Assembly: GCF_039522665.1 (NCBI RefSeq)
Contig: NZ_BAAADV010000004.1
Coordinates: 248,001 to 312,000, forward strand
Length of the DNA: 64,000 bases
Direction: 5' to 3'
Source of the DNA: Natronoarchaeum mannanilyticum
GTDB lineage: Archaea > Halobacteriota > Halobacteria > Halobacteriales > Natronoarchaeaceae
The position numbers and the translations under genes are program-made. Within the stretch, counting starts at the first letter, position 1. Every line of letters starts with the position of its first letter. The notes beneath the pieces are model-generated. The model was not told the DNA's origin and ran no database searches. It saw only the letters and a program-made list of their open reading frames with translations. This document shows positions 45,521 to 53,511 of this stretch, one piece after another.

Positions 45521-46102
45521 ATGTACGTCCGGGACGCGAAGAACCGCGAGGAGGTCTGGCTCTTGGATCACATCGAGGAGATGGGCCTCGACGCGACGGC
45601 GTTTCGATCGCGGGACTACGTGATCGCGATCGACGAGCAGTCCGGGACGAAGGCCGGCTTCGGTCGGATCCGCATCCACAAGCTCGACGACGGCGAGGCC
45701 TGCGAGCTGACCAGCATCGGCGTCCTCGACGGCTGGCGCGAACAGGGCGTCGGCGCACACGTGATCGAGCGCCTGATCGAGCAGGCCCGCGACCAGGGGT
45801 TCGAGCGCGTGTACAGCCTCACCGACGAGCCGGGCTACCTCGCGCAGTTCGGCTTCCAGGGCGTCGCGGCCTCGGACCTCCCCGAGAAGCTCCAGGATCG
45901 GCTCGACGCCAAGCGCGAGGCGTCCGCACCGGAGGCGACGCCGGTTCTCGTCGACGTCGACGAGTTCGAGATGCCCGACCGGCTGCGCGAGCGGTTCAAG
46001 TACGCCGCCGAGGAGGAGACCGAGTCCGAGCCCGACGAGAACGCCGAGGACTTCGGTATCGATCCGGAGTCGGCGACCTACAAGTACGACACCGGTCGCT
46101 AG
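45521..46102 (+). CDS. GNAT family N-acetyltransferase
   Basis: This 193-residue protein has a GNAT fold. The N-terminal half ends in ACELTSIGVLDGWREQGVGAHVIERLIEQA, where the R/Q-x-x-G-x-G/A acetyl-CoA loop is EQGVGA. GFERVYSLTDEPGYLAQFGFQ follows. The C-terminal 70 residues form an acidic tail not needed for the fold. It resembles PhnO/ArgA-type small-molecule acetyltransferases, but the substrate cannot be assigned. Confidence 0.9.
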   Translation: MYVRDAKNREEVWLLDHIEEMGLDATAFRSRDYVIAIDEQSGTKAGFGRIRIHKLDDGEACELTSIGVLDGWREQGVGAHVIERLIEQARDQGFERVYSLTDEPGYLAQFGFQGVAASDLPEKLQDRLDAKREASAPEATPVLVDVDEFEMPDRLRERFKYAAEEETESEPDENAEDFGIDPESATYKYDTGR

Positions 46103-46184
46103 ACGGTCGAGAGAGCGCAAAAATACGATCGTGCGGCGGAAGGGACGAGTCAGCGGTCGTTTGTGCGTTCGCGATCAGCGACGT

Positions 46185-46292
46185 TCAGGTCGACAGGACG
46201 GCCGCGAGGACCGACGTGTTGTCGACGCCGGCGGTCGCTTCTTCTTTCTTCTCTTCGGCTCGGGTTCGGTTGCGGGAGTAGTTCCACGTCAT
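46185..46292 (-). CDS. Putative 35-residue protein, leaderless
   Basis: The frame begins MTWNYSRNRTRAEEKKEE, rich in charge, and ends VLAAVLST after an apolar C-terminal stretch. A TATA-like TTTATTCTTAT (46316-46326, minus) is centred about 31 nt before the ATG, as expected for leaderless transcription. Right upstream of that box is the palindrome TTGTC-N5-GACAA. No homologue is known to me. The rest of 46103-46508 holds no other gene I can support. Confidence 0.5.
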   Translation of the reverse strand: MTWNYSRNRTRAEEKKEEATAGVDNTSVLAAVLST

Positions 46293-46326
46293 ACTAGATT
46301 GGAGGGGACGGGGACATAAGAATAAA

Positions 46327-46341
46327 TTGTCGTGTTGACAA
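46327..46341 (-). promoter_or_regulatory. Palindrome TTGTC-GTGTT-GACAA beside the TATA box of the 35-codon gene
   Basis: The perfect 5-bp arms extend imperfectly to about 8 bp (46324-46344). Its position directly upstream of the TATA box is where archaeal activators or BRE-blocking repressors bind. Confidence 0.5.
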
Positions 46342-46508
46342 ATTGGAGGATTGTTCACGACAGTCGGTAGCGGGCCTATCTGTGCGGACGAGAGGTGATA
46401 TAGGGGGATTGAATCACCCGGTCGTCAAATCTGACAGTAACTAGTTGATAGTTGGGCCGAGATCTGTCGAAATACGATTCGGTATCCTCGGGCGAGGGGT
46501 CGACCGAC

Positions 46509-46748
46509 TCACCCGGCCTCGGGGTCCTCGCCGACGCCGTACTTGAACGCGATCCAGCCGATCACGCTGATGAAGAGGATCGGCGGGAGCATCACGAACA
46601 CCCACAGCGGCTTGAGCCCCCACTGGAGGACGAGCGCGACGCTGGTCAGCCCGAGCACGAGGAAGGGGAGGATCGCCAGCGTGGCGCGCAGGCGGCTGGT
46701 TCCCGGCCCGTCCTCGGCGTCGTCGACGTCAGGGATGGGAGCGTCCAT
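46509..46748 (-). CDS. Small two-helix membrane protein
   Basis: This 79-residue protein has an acidic N-terminal tail of about 20 residues and two membrane helices (LAILPFLVLGLTSVALVLQW and PLWVFVMLPPILFISVIGWIAF) joined by a short loop. A short acidic end follows. It is haloarchaeal in composition with no recognisable family motif. It is divergent from the mutase gene with about 130 bp between. Confidence 0.7.
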   Translation of the reverse strand: MDAPIPDVDDAEDGPGTSRLRATLAILPFLVLGLTSVALVLQWGLKPLWVFVMLPPILFISVIGWIAFKYGVGEDPEAG

Positions 46749-46877
46749 TGGTTGAACGTCGGTCGGCCGCCGGCAAAAACGAACCGGTCGACGGCGTCAG
46801 GACGCCGCGTCGCGACGCGGTCGACGGACGCCGACGGTCGCCAATCCTTAAGCCGGACCCATCCATCGTGATAAACA

Positions 46878-48563
46878 ATGTTCGATCCGGACGACCTGGA
46901 GGAGATCCGCTCCAAGAAATCGGAGTGGGAAGACGAACAGGTCGAGCCCACGCTGGAGCGGTTCGGCGAGCGCCAGGAGCAGTTCACGACCGACACCGGA
47001 GGCCAGCCCGTCGACCGGCTGTACACGCCCGCCGACGTCGCCGATCAGGACTACGAGGAGGACCTCGGGTTCCCCGGCGAGGAACCATACACCCGCGGCG
47101 TCTACCCGACTGGGTATCGCGGGCGCCTCTGGACGATGCGCCAGTACGCCGGGATGGGCACCGCCGAGGAGACCAACGAGCGATTCCAGTACCTGCTCGA
47201 TCAGGGCCAGACCGGTCTCTCGATGGCGTTCGACCTGCCGACCCAGATGGGGTACGACTCGGACGACCCGATGGCCCAGGGCGAGGTCGGCAAATCCGGC
47301 GTCGCCATCGACTCGCTGCGGGACTTCGAGACCGTCTTCGACGGCATCGACCTCTCGGAAGTCTCGACGAGCATGACGATCAACGCGCCCGCCTCCGTGC
47401 TGCTGGCGATGTACATCGCCTTGGGGGATCAGCAGGGCGTCGACCGCGCGGAGCTCCGGGGCACCATCCAGAACGACGTGCTCAAGGAGTACGTCGCGCG
47501 CAACACCTACATCTACCCGCCCGAGCCGTCGATGCGGATCGTCACCGACGTGTTCGACTTCTGCGCCGCCGAGACGCCGAAGTTCAACACCATCTCGATC
47601 TCGGGCTACCACATCCGCGAGGCCGGCGCCACGGCCGCCCAGGAGATCGCCTTTACCCTCGCGAACGGCATCGAGTACGTCGAAGCGGCGCTGGACGCCG
47701 GGCTCGACGTCGACGAGTTCGCGCCCCAACTCTCCTTTTTCTTCGCCTCGTACAACAACATCCTCGAAGAAGTCGCGAAGTTCCGCGCCGCCCGCCGGAT
47801 GTGGGCGAAGATCATGGACGAGCGCTTCGACGCCGAGGATCCCAAATCGAAGCAGTTGAAGTTCCACACCCAGACCGCCGGCTCGACGCTGACCGCCCAG
47901 CAGATCGAGAACAACGTCGTCCGCGTGGCCTATCAGGCGCTGGCGGCGGTGCTGGGCGGCACCCAGAGCCTCCACACCAACGGGAAGGACGAGGCGCTCG
48001 CGCTCCCCACCGAAGAATCGGTGCGGACCGCCCTCAGAACGCAGCAGATCCTCGCCCACGAGTCGGGCGCCGCAGATACGGTCGACCCGCTGGCCGGCAG
48101 CTACTACGTCGAGAGCCTCACCGACGATCTGGAGGACGAAGCGTTCGAGATCATCGACGAGGTCGACGACCGGGGCGGGATGCTCCGGGCGATCGACCAG
48201 CAGTGGGTCCAGCGGGAGATCCAGGACGTCGCCTACGACCGCCAGCAGGACGTCGAGTCGGGCGACCGGATCATCGTCGGCGTCAACGAGTTCCAGATCG
48301 AGGAAGAAGAGCAGGCGATGGACTTAGAGGAAGTCACCGAGGAGGACGAGCGCCGGCAGATCGAACGCCTGGAGTCGGTGCGCGAAGAGCGCGACCAGGA
48401 GGTCGTCGAGGAGCGGTTGGCGGCTATTCGGGACGCCGCCCAGAGCGACCAGAACCTGATGCCGCCGCTGATCGACGCCGTGAAGGCGTACGCGACGGTC
48501 GGCGAGATCTGTAACGTGCTCCGCGACGAGTTCGGCGAGTACAAGGGCGGCGGGGCGGTGTGA
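46878..48563 (+). CDS. Methylmalonyl-CoA mutase, catalytic (TIM-barrel) subunit
   Basis: This 561-residue subunit carries the substrate-binding barrel of the B12-dependent mutase that converts methylmalonyl-CoA to succinyl-CoA. The N-terminus has [22 protein letters not shown] near residue 70 (seen as [19 protein letters not shown]), then [19 protein letters not shown] and [33 protein letters not shown] and [19 protein letters not shown] follow. It ends before the B12-binding domain, as usual in archaea where that domain is a separate protein; that gene is not in the window. The epimerase gene follows 49 bp downstream. Confidence 0.95.
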   Translation: MFDPDDLEEIRSKKSEWEDEQVEPTLERFGERQEQFTTDTGGQPVDRLYTPADVADQDYEEDLGFPGEEPYTRGVYPTGYRGRLWTMRQYAGMGTAEETNERFQYLLDQGQTGLSMAFDLPTQMGYDSDDPMAQGEVGKSGVAIDSLRDFETVFDGIDLSEVSTSMTINAPASVLLAMYIALGDQQGVDRAELRGTIQNDVLKEYVARNTYIYPPEPSMRIVTDVFDFCAAETPKFNTISISGYHIREAGATAAQEIAFTLANGIEYVEAALDAGLDVDEFAPQLSFFFASYNNILEEVAKFRAARRMWAKIMDERFDAEDPKSKQLKFHTQTAGSTLTAQQIENNVVRVAYQALAAVLGGTQSLHTNGKDEALALPTEESVRTALRTQQILAHESGAADTVDPLAGSYYVESLTDDLEDEAFEIIDEVDDRGGMLRAIDQQWVQREIQDVAYDRQQDVESGDRIIVGVNEFQIEEEEQAMDLEEVTEEDERRQIERLESVREERDQEVVEERLAAIRDAAQSDQNLMPPLIDAVKAYATVGEICNVLRDEFGEYKGGGAV

Positions 48564-48612
48564 GGATCGCCGTCTGGTAAACGTTCAACTGTTCTCCCCC
48601 GTAAGTTCGCGT

Positions 48613-49002
48613 ATGCACTTCGATCACGCCGGGATCGCGACGAACGATCTGGACGCCGCCGCGGAGCTGTACGGCGAACTGCTCGACGCGCCGGTCGCCC
48701 ACGAGGAGGAACTCGACGGGCTCCGGGTCGCGTTTCTCGACCTGGGCGATGGCTTCTTCGAGCTGCTCGAACCGATCCAGCACGCGACCGTCGCCCGGTT
48801 CCTAGACAAGCACGGGCCCGGCGTTCATCATCTGGCCGTGGCAACCGACGACATCGAGGGCGCGCTGGAGACCGCGCGGGAGATGGAGATCGACCTGATC
48901 GACGAGGAGCCGCGGGACGGGGCGTGGGGTCACGACGTGGCGTTTCTGCATCCGAACGATACGGGCGGCGTGCTGATCGAGTTCGTCGAGCACCAGGAGT
49001 AG
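48613..49002 (+). CDS. mce: Methylmalonyl-CoA epimerase
   Basis: This 129-residue glyoxalase-fold protein interconverts the 2R and 2S forms of methylmalonyl-CoA. The metal ligands are seen in FDHAGIATNDLDAA (His), the Glu of FFELLEP, the His of GPGVHHLAVATDD and the Glu of GGVLIEFVEH. The length is exactly that of the family. It lies just behind the mutase, so the two are one operon. Confidence 0.94.
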   Translation: MHFDHAGIATNDLDAAAELYGELLDAPVAHEEELDGLRVAFLDLGDGFFELLEPIQHATVARFLDKHGPGVHHLAVATDDIEGALETAREMEIDLIDEEPRDGAWGHDVAFLHPNDTGGVLIEFVEHQE

Positions 49003-49075
49003 TTGCAGCGCGATTTATCTATTCAGATTGAGGGGTGAAAATCGCGCTCAGGATGGTAGAAATACATAGCGAGGG

Positions 49076-49276
49076 TCAACATCCCCGGTAGGGATGGTAG
49101 CTCTTGTTAATAGTAACCAGAGTAGCCGTTAGACCGAGAAGAGAAGTGGCTACTATAAACAGTAGCATAGCACGAAGTAGAGTACTATCTCTGAAACTAC
49201 TCTGGTCAGATGGTTCACAGTCGCCTGGATCCGACCCAATGAGTTCGTTTCCTGTTATCGCCATTGTCAGTTTCAC
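49076..49276 (-). CDS. Putative small single-helix membrane protein
   Basis: This 66-residue frame begins with GTG right after the TAG of the ester cyclase gene, with no gap. An ATG four codons later is an alternative start. It has a polar, Ser/Asp-rich N-terminal half and one membrane helix (LLFIVATSLLGLTATLVTI), then a short basic end. Coupled position supports it; the AT-rich DNA and lack of a known family weigh against. Confidence 0.4.
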   Translation of the reverse strand: MKLTMAITGNELIGSDPGDCEPSDQSSFRDSTLLRAMLLFIVATSLLGLTATLVTINKSYHPYRGC

Positions 49277-49753
49277 CTACAGTTTTGCTTTTAATTTCCT
49301 GAGGATGAGTTTTGGGAGTTGACCAAGAACCGTCGGAAACGTCAGACCGAGCTGGTTGGCGAGAGTCTTTGTATCGTAGTACACGTGGCATTCCTCCACT
49401 TTGCCGTCCGCAACGACGTATCTCGCCATCGCTCCAAACTCAACTCGGCGGCCCGTCGGCGGGATGCCTTTGAACTCTCCCTGATGCGTTCCCCTCACAG
49501 TTAATTCTGCCAATATCACGTTATCATCAGCGACTATTTCCTCAATCAGGAACGCGGCGTCGGGAAATGCAGCCCGACTTTCGTAGAGATATGCTGCAAC
49601 CTCTTCTCGATGGTGGGCCTCTCCGTTCGGCAAACCAGGGTTGTACATATCCAGCGATTCTGATACCACATCGATCTTCGAATCGTCGCCGTTCTCCCAA
49701 GCGACGAAATCACGGGCAACTTGTTCTGATTGTGCAGTGTTTGTTTCGGTCAT
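49277..49753 (-). CDS. Ester cyclase / SnoaL-like protein
   Basis: This 158-residue protein has the NTF2-like SnoaL pattern. It reads MYNPGLPNGEAHHREEVAAYL, then FPDAAFLIEEIVADDNVILAELTVRGTHQGEFKGIPPTGRRVEF (key parts RGTHQGEFKGIPPTGRRVEF and FPDAAFLIEEIV), with a His and Asp typical of SnoaL. The family includes polyketide cyclases but also many detoxifying or unknown proteins. The DNA is visibly poorer in GC than neighbours, suggesting later acquisition. Its ATG directly follows a TGA of a 33-codon leader frame. Confidence 0.88.
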   Translation of the reverse strand: MTETNTAQSEQVARDFVAWENGDDSKIDVVSESLDMYNPGLPNGEAHHREEVAAYLYESRAAFPDAAFLIEEIVADDNVILAELTVRGTHQGEFKGIPPTGRRVEFGAMARYVVADGKVEECHVYYDTKTLANQLGLTFPTVLGQLPKLILRKLKAKL

Positions 49754-49855
49754 TCATCTCCCCCTTAACGTTCTCCCGCTCTGCCCGCGAGTCTCCGCGT
49801 TAATCCGGAGAACGTTACCCCGTACTTCACCGTGCGATGCGTTAACTCTATTCAT
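49754..49855 (-). CDS. Possible 33-codon leaderless leader peptide before the ester cyclase
   Basis: An ATG at 49855 lies about 25 nt after a TATA-like TATTTATC (49876-49883, minus). It opens a 33-codon frame (start MNRVNASHGEVRG) that ends in TGA immediately before the ester cyclase ATG, in the same frame. An 11-bp inverted repeat TAACGTTCTCC/GGAGAACGTTA (49766-49776 and 49807-49817) lies within it. It could regulate the downstream gene or be a decayed N-terminal extension. Confidence 0.35.
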   Translation of the reverse strand: MNRVNASHGEVRGNVLRINAETRGQSGRTLRGR

Positions 49856-49884
49856 GGCGGTGGTAGTACTCTGCTGATAAATAC

Positions 49885-49898
49885 GCACGTGTACGTGC
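49885..49898 (-). promoter_or_regulatory. Palindrome GCACG-TGTA-CGTGC upstream of the ester cyclase TATA box
   Basis: GCACG-N4-CGTGC is directly upstream of the TATA-like box and is the same pattern as the site at 40846-40859 ahead of lrp. The rest of 49899-50111 has no gene I can see. Confidence 0.5.
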
Positions 49899-50111
49899 CG
49901 AATCAGTCACTTCAGTTCCATCCGAAATTAGAATGAGTGATCTCCATTACTGATACTGGTAGGAGTACATAACCCCACGCCGAACGCCTCGAAAGCCGTC
50001 GGCCCGATCGCCGTTTCAGTCCGCCAGGAACCGGCCGCGACTTCCGCCTCCCAACCGGTTTCGCGCCCACGGTGGGGCGCGAGCGCCCTCGCGCGCACCG
50101 GACCGTTCGAT

Positions 50112-51572
50112 TTACCCCTTAATGTTACACACCGGGAACGTCCGCGCGACCTTGTCGCCGATTCCCAGCGCGTCCGAGACGCGCACGACCTCGTCGACGT
50201 CCTTGTAGACGCCGGGGGCCTCCTCGGCGACGGTCGCGCCGCTCTGGGCCTTCACGTAGATCTGCTCTTGCTCTTCGAGGTCGTCCTGCACGTCGCCGCC
50301 CCAGAACTCGTTTTTCGCCTGCGTCCGGGACATCAGCCGTCCCGCACCGTGGGCCGTCGAGCCGAACGTCTCGGCCATCGACTGGTCGCCGCCCCGGAGG
50401 ACGTAGCTGCCCGCGCCCATGCTGCCGGGGATGATGATCGGCTGGCCGACGTCGCGGTACGCCGCGGGCACCTCCGGGTGTCCGGCGGGGAACGCCCGCG
50501 TCGCGCCCTTGCGGTGGACGTACAGCGTCTTCTCCTCTCCATCCACCTCGTGCGTCTCCTTCTTGGCGATGTTGTGGGCCACGTCGTACAGCAGCTGCAT
50601 CTCCATCTGCTCCCACGTCCGGTCGAACACCTTCTCGAACACCCGTCGGGTGCGGTGCATGATGAGCTGTCGGTTCACCCACGCGAAGTTGATCGCCGCG
50701 CACATCGCGCCGTAGTACTCCTCGGCCAGTTGCGAGCCGGCGGGCGCCGCGGCGAGTTCCTTGTCCGGCAACTGGTCCAGCAGTCCCGAGTGGGTCTTCT
50801 CGATCTCGCGCAGGTAGTCGTTGCAGGTCTGGTGGCCCAGCCCCCGGCTCCCGCAGTGGATCAGCACGACGATCTGGTCCTCTTCGAGATCGAACTCGTC
50901 GGCGACGTCCTCGCGAAACACGTCGGTGACGCGCTGGACCTCGAGGAAGTGGTTCCCGCTGCCGAGGCTTCCGAGCTGGTTCTTCCCGCGATCCTTGGCC
51001 TTCTGGGAGATAGCCGAGGGGTCGGCGTCCGGACGCCGCCCCTCGTCCTCGCACGCTCGGAGGTCGTCCTCGACGCCGTACCCTTCCTCAACGGCCCACT
51101 CGACGCCCTTCTCCAGCACTTCGTTCACGGTGTCGATCCCGCTCTCGACGATGCCGCCGCCGCCCAGTCCCGACGGAACGTTGGCGAAGAGCGCGTCGAC
51201 GAGCTCCTCTTCTTTGCCTTGCACGTCGTCGTACGTCAGATTCGTCGTCATCATCCGGACGCCGCAGTTGATGTCGTAGCCGACCGCGCCCGGCGAGATA
51301 CAGCCGTCTTCGGCGTCGAGCGCGCCGACGCCGCCGACCGGGAAGCCGTAGCCCTGGTGGCCGTCGGGCATGCAGATCGCGTACTTCGTGATCCCAGGAA
51401 GGTGCGTCGCGTTCTTGAGCTGCTGGAGCGTCTTGTCCTCCGAGATCTCGTCCAGAAGCTGCTCGCTGGCGAGCACGCGCGCCGGCGCGCGCATATCGCC
51501 CTCCTGTGGAATCTCCCAGACGAACTCCCGCAGCTTGTGCAGGGTCACGCCGTCGGCGTCGTAGGTGGTCAT
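50112..51572 (-). CDS. rtcB: RNA-splicing ligase RtcB
   Basis: This 486-residue ligase joins 2',3'-cyclic phosphate and 5'-OH RNA ends using GTP and Mn2+, as in tRNA splicing. Metal and guanylate sites are visible: CMPDGHQGYGFPVGGVGA, DINCGVRMM with the conserved Cys, LGSLGSGNHFLEVQ, and HCGSRGLGHQ. GSMGAGSYVLRG and HGAGR lie near the C-terminus with the His that is guanylylated. The end IKG is typical. Archease, its activator, is encoded 1.3 kb upstream on the same strand. Confidence 0.96.
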   Translation of the reverse strand: MTTYDADGVTLHKLREFVWEIPQEGDMRAPARVLASEQLLDEISEDKTLQQLKNATHLPGITKYAICMPDGHQGYGFPVGGVGALDAEDGCISPGAVGYDINCGVRMMTTNLTYDDVQGKEEELVDALFANVPSGLGGGGIVESGIDTVNEVLEKGVEWAVEEGYGVEDDLRACEDEGRRPDADPSAISQKAKDRGKNQLGSLGSGNHFLEVQRVTDVFREDVADEFDLEEDQIVVLIHCGSRGLGHQTCNDYLREIEKTHSGLLDQLPDKELAAAPAGSQLAEEYYGAMCAAINFAWVNRQLIMHRTRRVFEKVFDRTWEQMEMQLLYDVAHNIAKKETHEVDGEEKTLYVHRKGATRAFPAGHPEVPAAYRDVGQPIIIPGSMGAGSYVLRGGDQSMAETFGSTAHGAGRLMSRTQAKNEFWGGDVQDDLEEQEQIYVKAQSGATVAEEAPGVYKDVDEVVRVSDALGIGDKVARTFPVCNIKG

Positions 51573-51654
51573 ACCCGTACATGCCCTCGCAGCACCGGAA
51601 TAGGTTTCGAGTCGTCGGCGGACCGACGTGTCGCTCGCCGCGACTGATGCTCGG

Positions 51655-52740
51655 TCAATCGTCCGCGGCGACGCCCTCGCTCCCCGGCGCTTCGGCGTCC
51701 TGCGCGGGCTCGCGCAGCCAGTTGTCGACCGCCAGCGGGCCGCTCCCGGTGATAAACAGCATCGACACCATCCCGTACAGGGTGACGTGGGCGAGGACGG
51801 GGTCGTCAGGCAACCCGAAGAGCGTCAGCGTGAACATCAGGAAGGCGACGGCGGCGCCGCCCCGCGTGAAGATACCGACGAACAGCGCGACACCGAGCGC
51901 GAGCTCGGTGAGGCCCGCACCGAGTACCCAGAGTCCGGCGTCGACCGGCACGACCGCGGTGAGGTCGTACTTCTCGACGACGGCGAGGCCCGTGCCGGGC
52001 GCGAGTAGCTTCTCGACGATGCCCAGGTACGCGAAGGCGATCCCGAGGCCCGCGCGGACCACGGTCGGCGCGTAGCGCTCGTACGGTTCGACGACGCCGT
52101 TGAACCAGTTCGCGAGGCGGTGGATCGGGTCGAACCGCCCGTAGATCGTCCCCGGCGTCTGGGCGACCTGGTTGAGCATCTGGTCGGCGCTGGGCCGGCC
52201 GCCGCCGAGCAGCAGGATCGCGATAAAGCCCGGCACGTACTCGAACGCCAGCAGCAGGTCGGGCGCGAACGGCAGCGCGGCGAGGTACGCCAGCAGCCCC
52301 ACGGCCGCCACGGCCCGCGTCGCCAGGCCGAACAGCAGGAAGAAGCCGATCGCTACCTGGAACACGCGGACCGACCACGTGACTTCGGGGCTGAAGAAGT
52401 AGCCCGCGAAGCCCGCACCGACCAGCGGCAGCCCCAGCGAGAGTCGGAGCATCCACGGGATCAAGTCGCGATACCCCGACAGCGTCTCGCGGAGCACCGC
52501 GAGATCCGCCCGGGCCGGGCGGAACTGCAGGTACGCCAGCGCGACCACCAGCGTCGCGACGGCGCCGCCGCCCAGCAACACGGCGTTGAGCGGGTCGGAG
52601 AGCACGTCGACGATAAAGTCCAGCCCCGTCGGGCCGCCCTCCTCGTCGGAGACGTACCGAACGTGGGCCGCGACGGGCCGGACCAGCAGCCACAGCGCGG
52701 CGACGACCGCTCCCGCGCGCCCCGCCATATGACGGTTCAT
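51655..52740 (-). CDS. DoxX-family membrane protein
   Basis: This 361-residue protein has a signal-like N-terminal helix and about eight to nine membrane segments. The C-terminal part resembles DoxX: VRAGLGIAFAYLGIVEKLLAPGTG near residue 235 (seen as AFAYLGIVEKLLAPG), then LWVLGAGLTELALGVALFVGIFTRGGA. DoxX proteins are linked to redox or quinone functions, but this role is unproven here. The gene lies between archease and rtcB on the same strand. An ATG four codons later is an alternative start. Confidence 0.85.
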   Translation of the reverse strand: MNRHMAGRAGAVVAALWLLVRPVAAHVRYVSDEEGGPTGLDFIVDVLSDPLNAVLLGGGAVATLVVALAYLQFRPARADLAVLRETLSGYRDLIPWMLRLSLGLPLVGAGFAGYFFSPEVTWSVRVFQVAIGFFLLFGLATRAVAAVGLLAYLAALPFAPDLLLAFEYVPGFIAILLLGGGRPSADQMLNQVAQTPGTIYGRFDPIHRLANWFNGVVEPYERYAPTVVRAGLGIAFAYLGIVEKLLAPGTGLAVVEKYDLTAVVPVDAGLWVLGAGLTELALGVALFVGIFTRGGAAVAFLMFTLTLFGLPDDPVLAHVTLYGMVSMLFITGSGPLAVDNWLREPAQDAEAPGSEGVAADD

Positions 52741-52831
52741 GACCGATAGTTGGGACGCCAGCCTCAAATCTGGTCCGCTTCGGGAGGCCGGAGTTCGACG
52801 GCCGCACCGGGCTCGGACGCCGCGCCGCAAC

Positions 52832-53242
52832 TCAGACGTCGAACACGACGTACGCGCGCCAGCCCGCGGCCGTCTCCTCGAGCTCCATCTCCGAGTAGGT
52901 GACGGCCTTGATCTCGCGGGCCGACACCGACGCCAGCGGGACGCCGCGGGCTGATCCCGCCAGCTCGAACGCGCCGTCGCGCTCGGCGATCTCGACGCCG
53001 TTGTCGACCGGTAACACGCCGCGCACGTCGCGCTGGTAGATCAGCTCGTCGAGGTAGTCAAAGAGTAGCGCCTCCCGGCTCTCGGCGTCGACGCGCACGT
53101 CGAAGCGCTCACCCTCGGGCGGGACGTCGTCGCACATCGCCGCCGCCAGCCCGTCGGCGACGGCCGCCGCGACGGCGTCGAACGAGCGGCCTTCGGCCTC
53201 GACGGCGACGTCGGCCGTGTGATCGCGCAACTCGTAGCTCAC
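52832..53242 (-). CDS. Archease
   Basis: This 136-residue protein activates RtcB by helping guanylylation and allowing multiple turnover. It has the family start YELRDHTADVAVEAEG with the metal-binding Asp residues. FDYLDELIYQRDVRGVLP and the tail REIKAVTYSEMELEE then AYVVFDV contain further conserved acidic residues. The family is about 140 residues. It is on the same strand as rtcB with one DoxX gene between. Confidence 0.93.
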   Translation of the reverse strand: MSYELRDHTADVAVEAEGRSFDAVAAAVADGLAAAMCDDVPPEGERFDVRVDAESREALLFDYLDELIYQRDVRGVLPVDNGVEIAERDGAFELAGSARGVPLASVSAREIKAVTYSEMELEETAAGWRAYVVFDV

Positions 53243-53307
53243 TGATCGGACGAACGGGGTTGGCGACCGTCAATCGGTCGGTTCGGCGTCGCCCGGGGAG
53301 GCCATCC

Positions 53308-53475
53308 GTGTCTGACCGGAGGGAGTCCGCCGGTGTACTACCGAGCGCAGCGAGTCTGCCGGTGTGCTGTCGACCGAAGGGAGACAGCGTTCGACAATCG
53401 ATCGGAGGGAGATTGCCGGTGTCTCGCGGAACGAAGTGACGCGAGGCTCGGCAGGCGAGTGGAACGAGCCTGCCG
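53308..53475. repeat. Array of hairpins with variable stems and 11-nt loops
   Basis: Four clear hairpins follow each other. GCTGTC/GACAGC is at 53366-53388 with loop GACCGAAGGGA. CAATC/GATTG is at 53395-53415 with loop GATCGGAGGGA. CTCGCG/CGCGAG is at 53423-53445 with loop GAACGAAGTGA. CGGCAGGC/GCCTGCCG is at 53449-53475 with loop GAGTGGAACGA. Two degenerate units precede (loop-like GACCGGAGGGA at 53314, GAGCGCAGCGA at 53343). Most are followed by GCCGGTG. Stems differ yet pair perfectly, so pairing itself is conserved. Confidence 0.8.
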
Positions 53476-53480
53476 GTGGA

Positions 53481-53490
53481 ATTATATTCG
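53481..53490 (+). promoter_or_regulatory. TATA box of the second GNAT gene
   Basis: ATTATATTCG is centred about 28 nt before the GTG start at 53512, directly downstream of the hairpin array. Confidence 0.5.
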
Positions 53491-53511
53491 CGTCCCTAGT
53501 ACGTACCGACA

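Noticed and set aside
44008-45522. Long minus-strand frame spanning the ACS remnant and the ANL-like orphan
   Set aside because: It is a shadow; the ACS motifs lie in another frame and the text is arginine-rich.
53308-53475. CRISPR array
   Set aside because: The repeated GCCGGTG and loops are irregularly spaced, the stems differ and no cas gene is present; hairpin array is the better reading.
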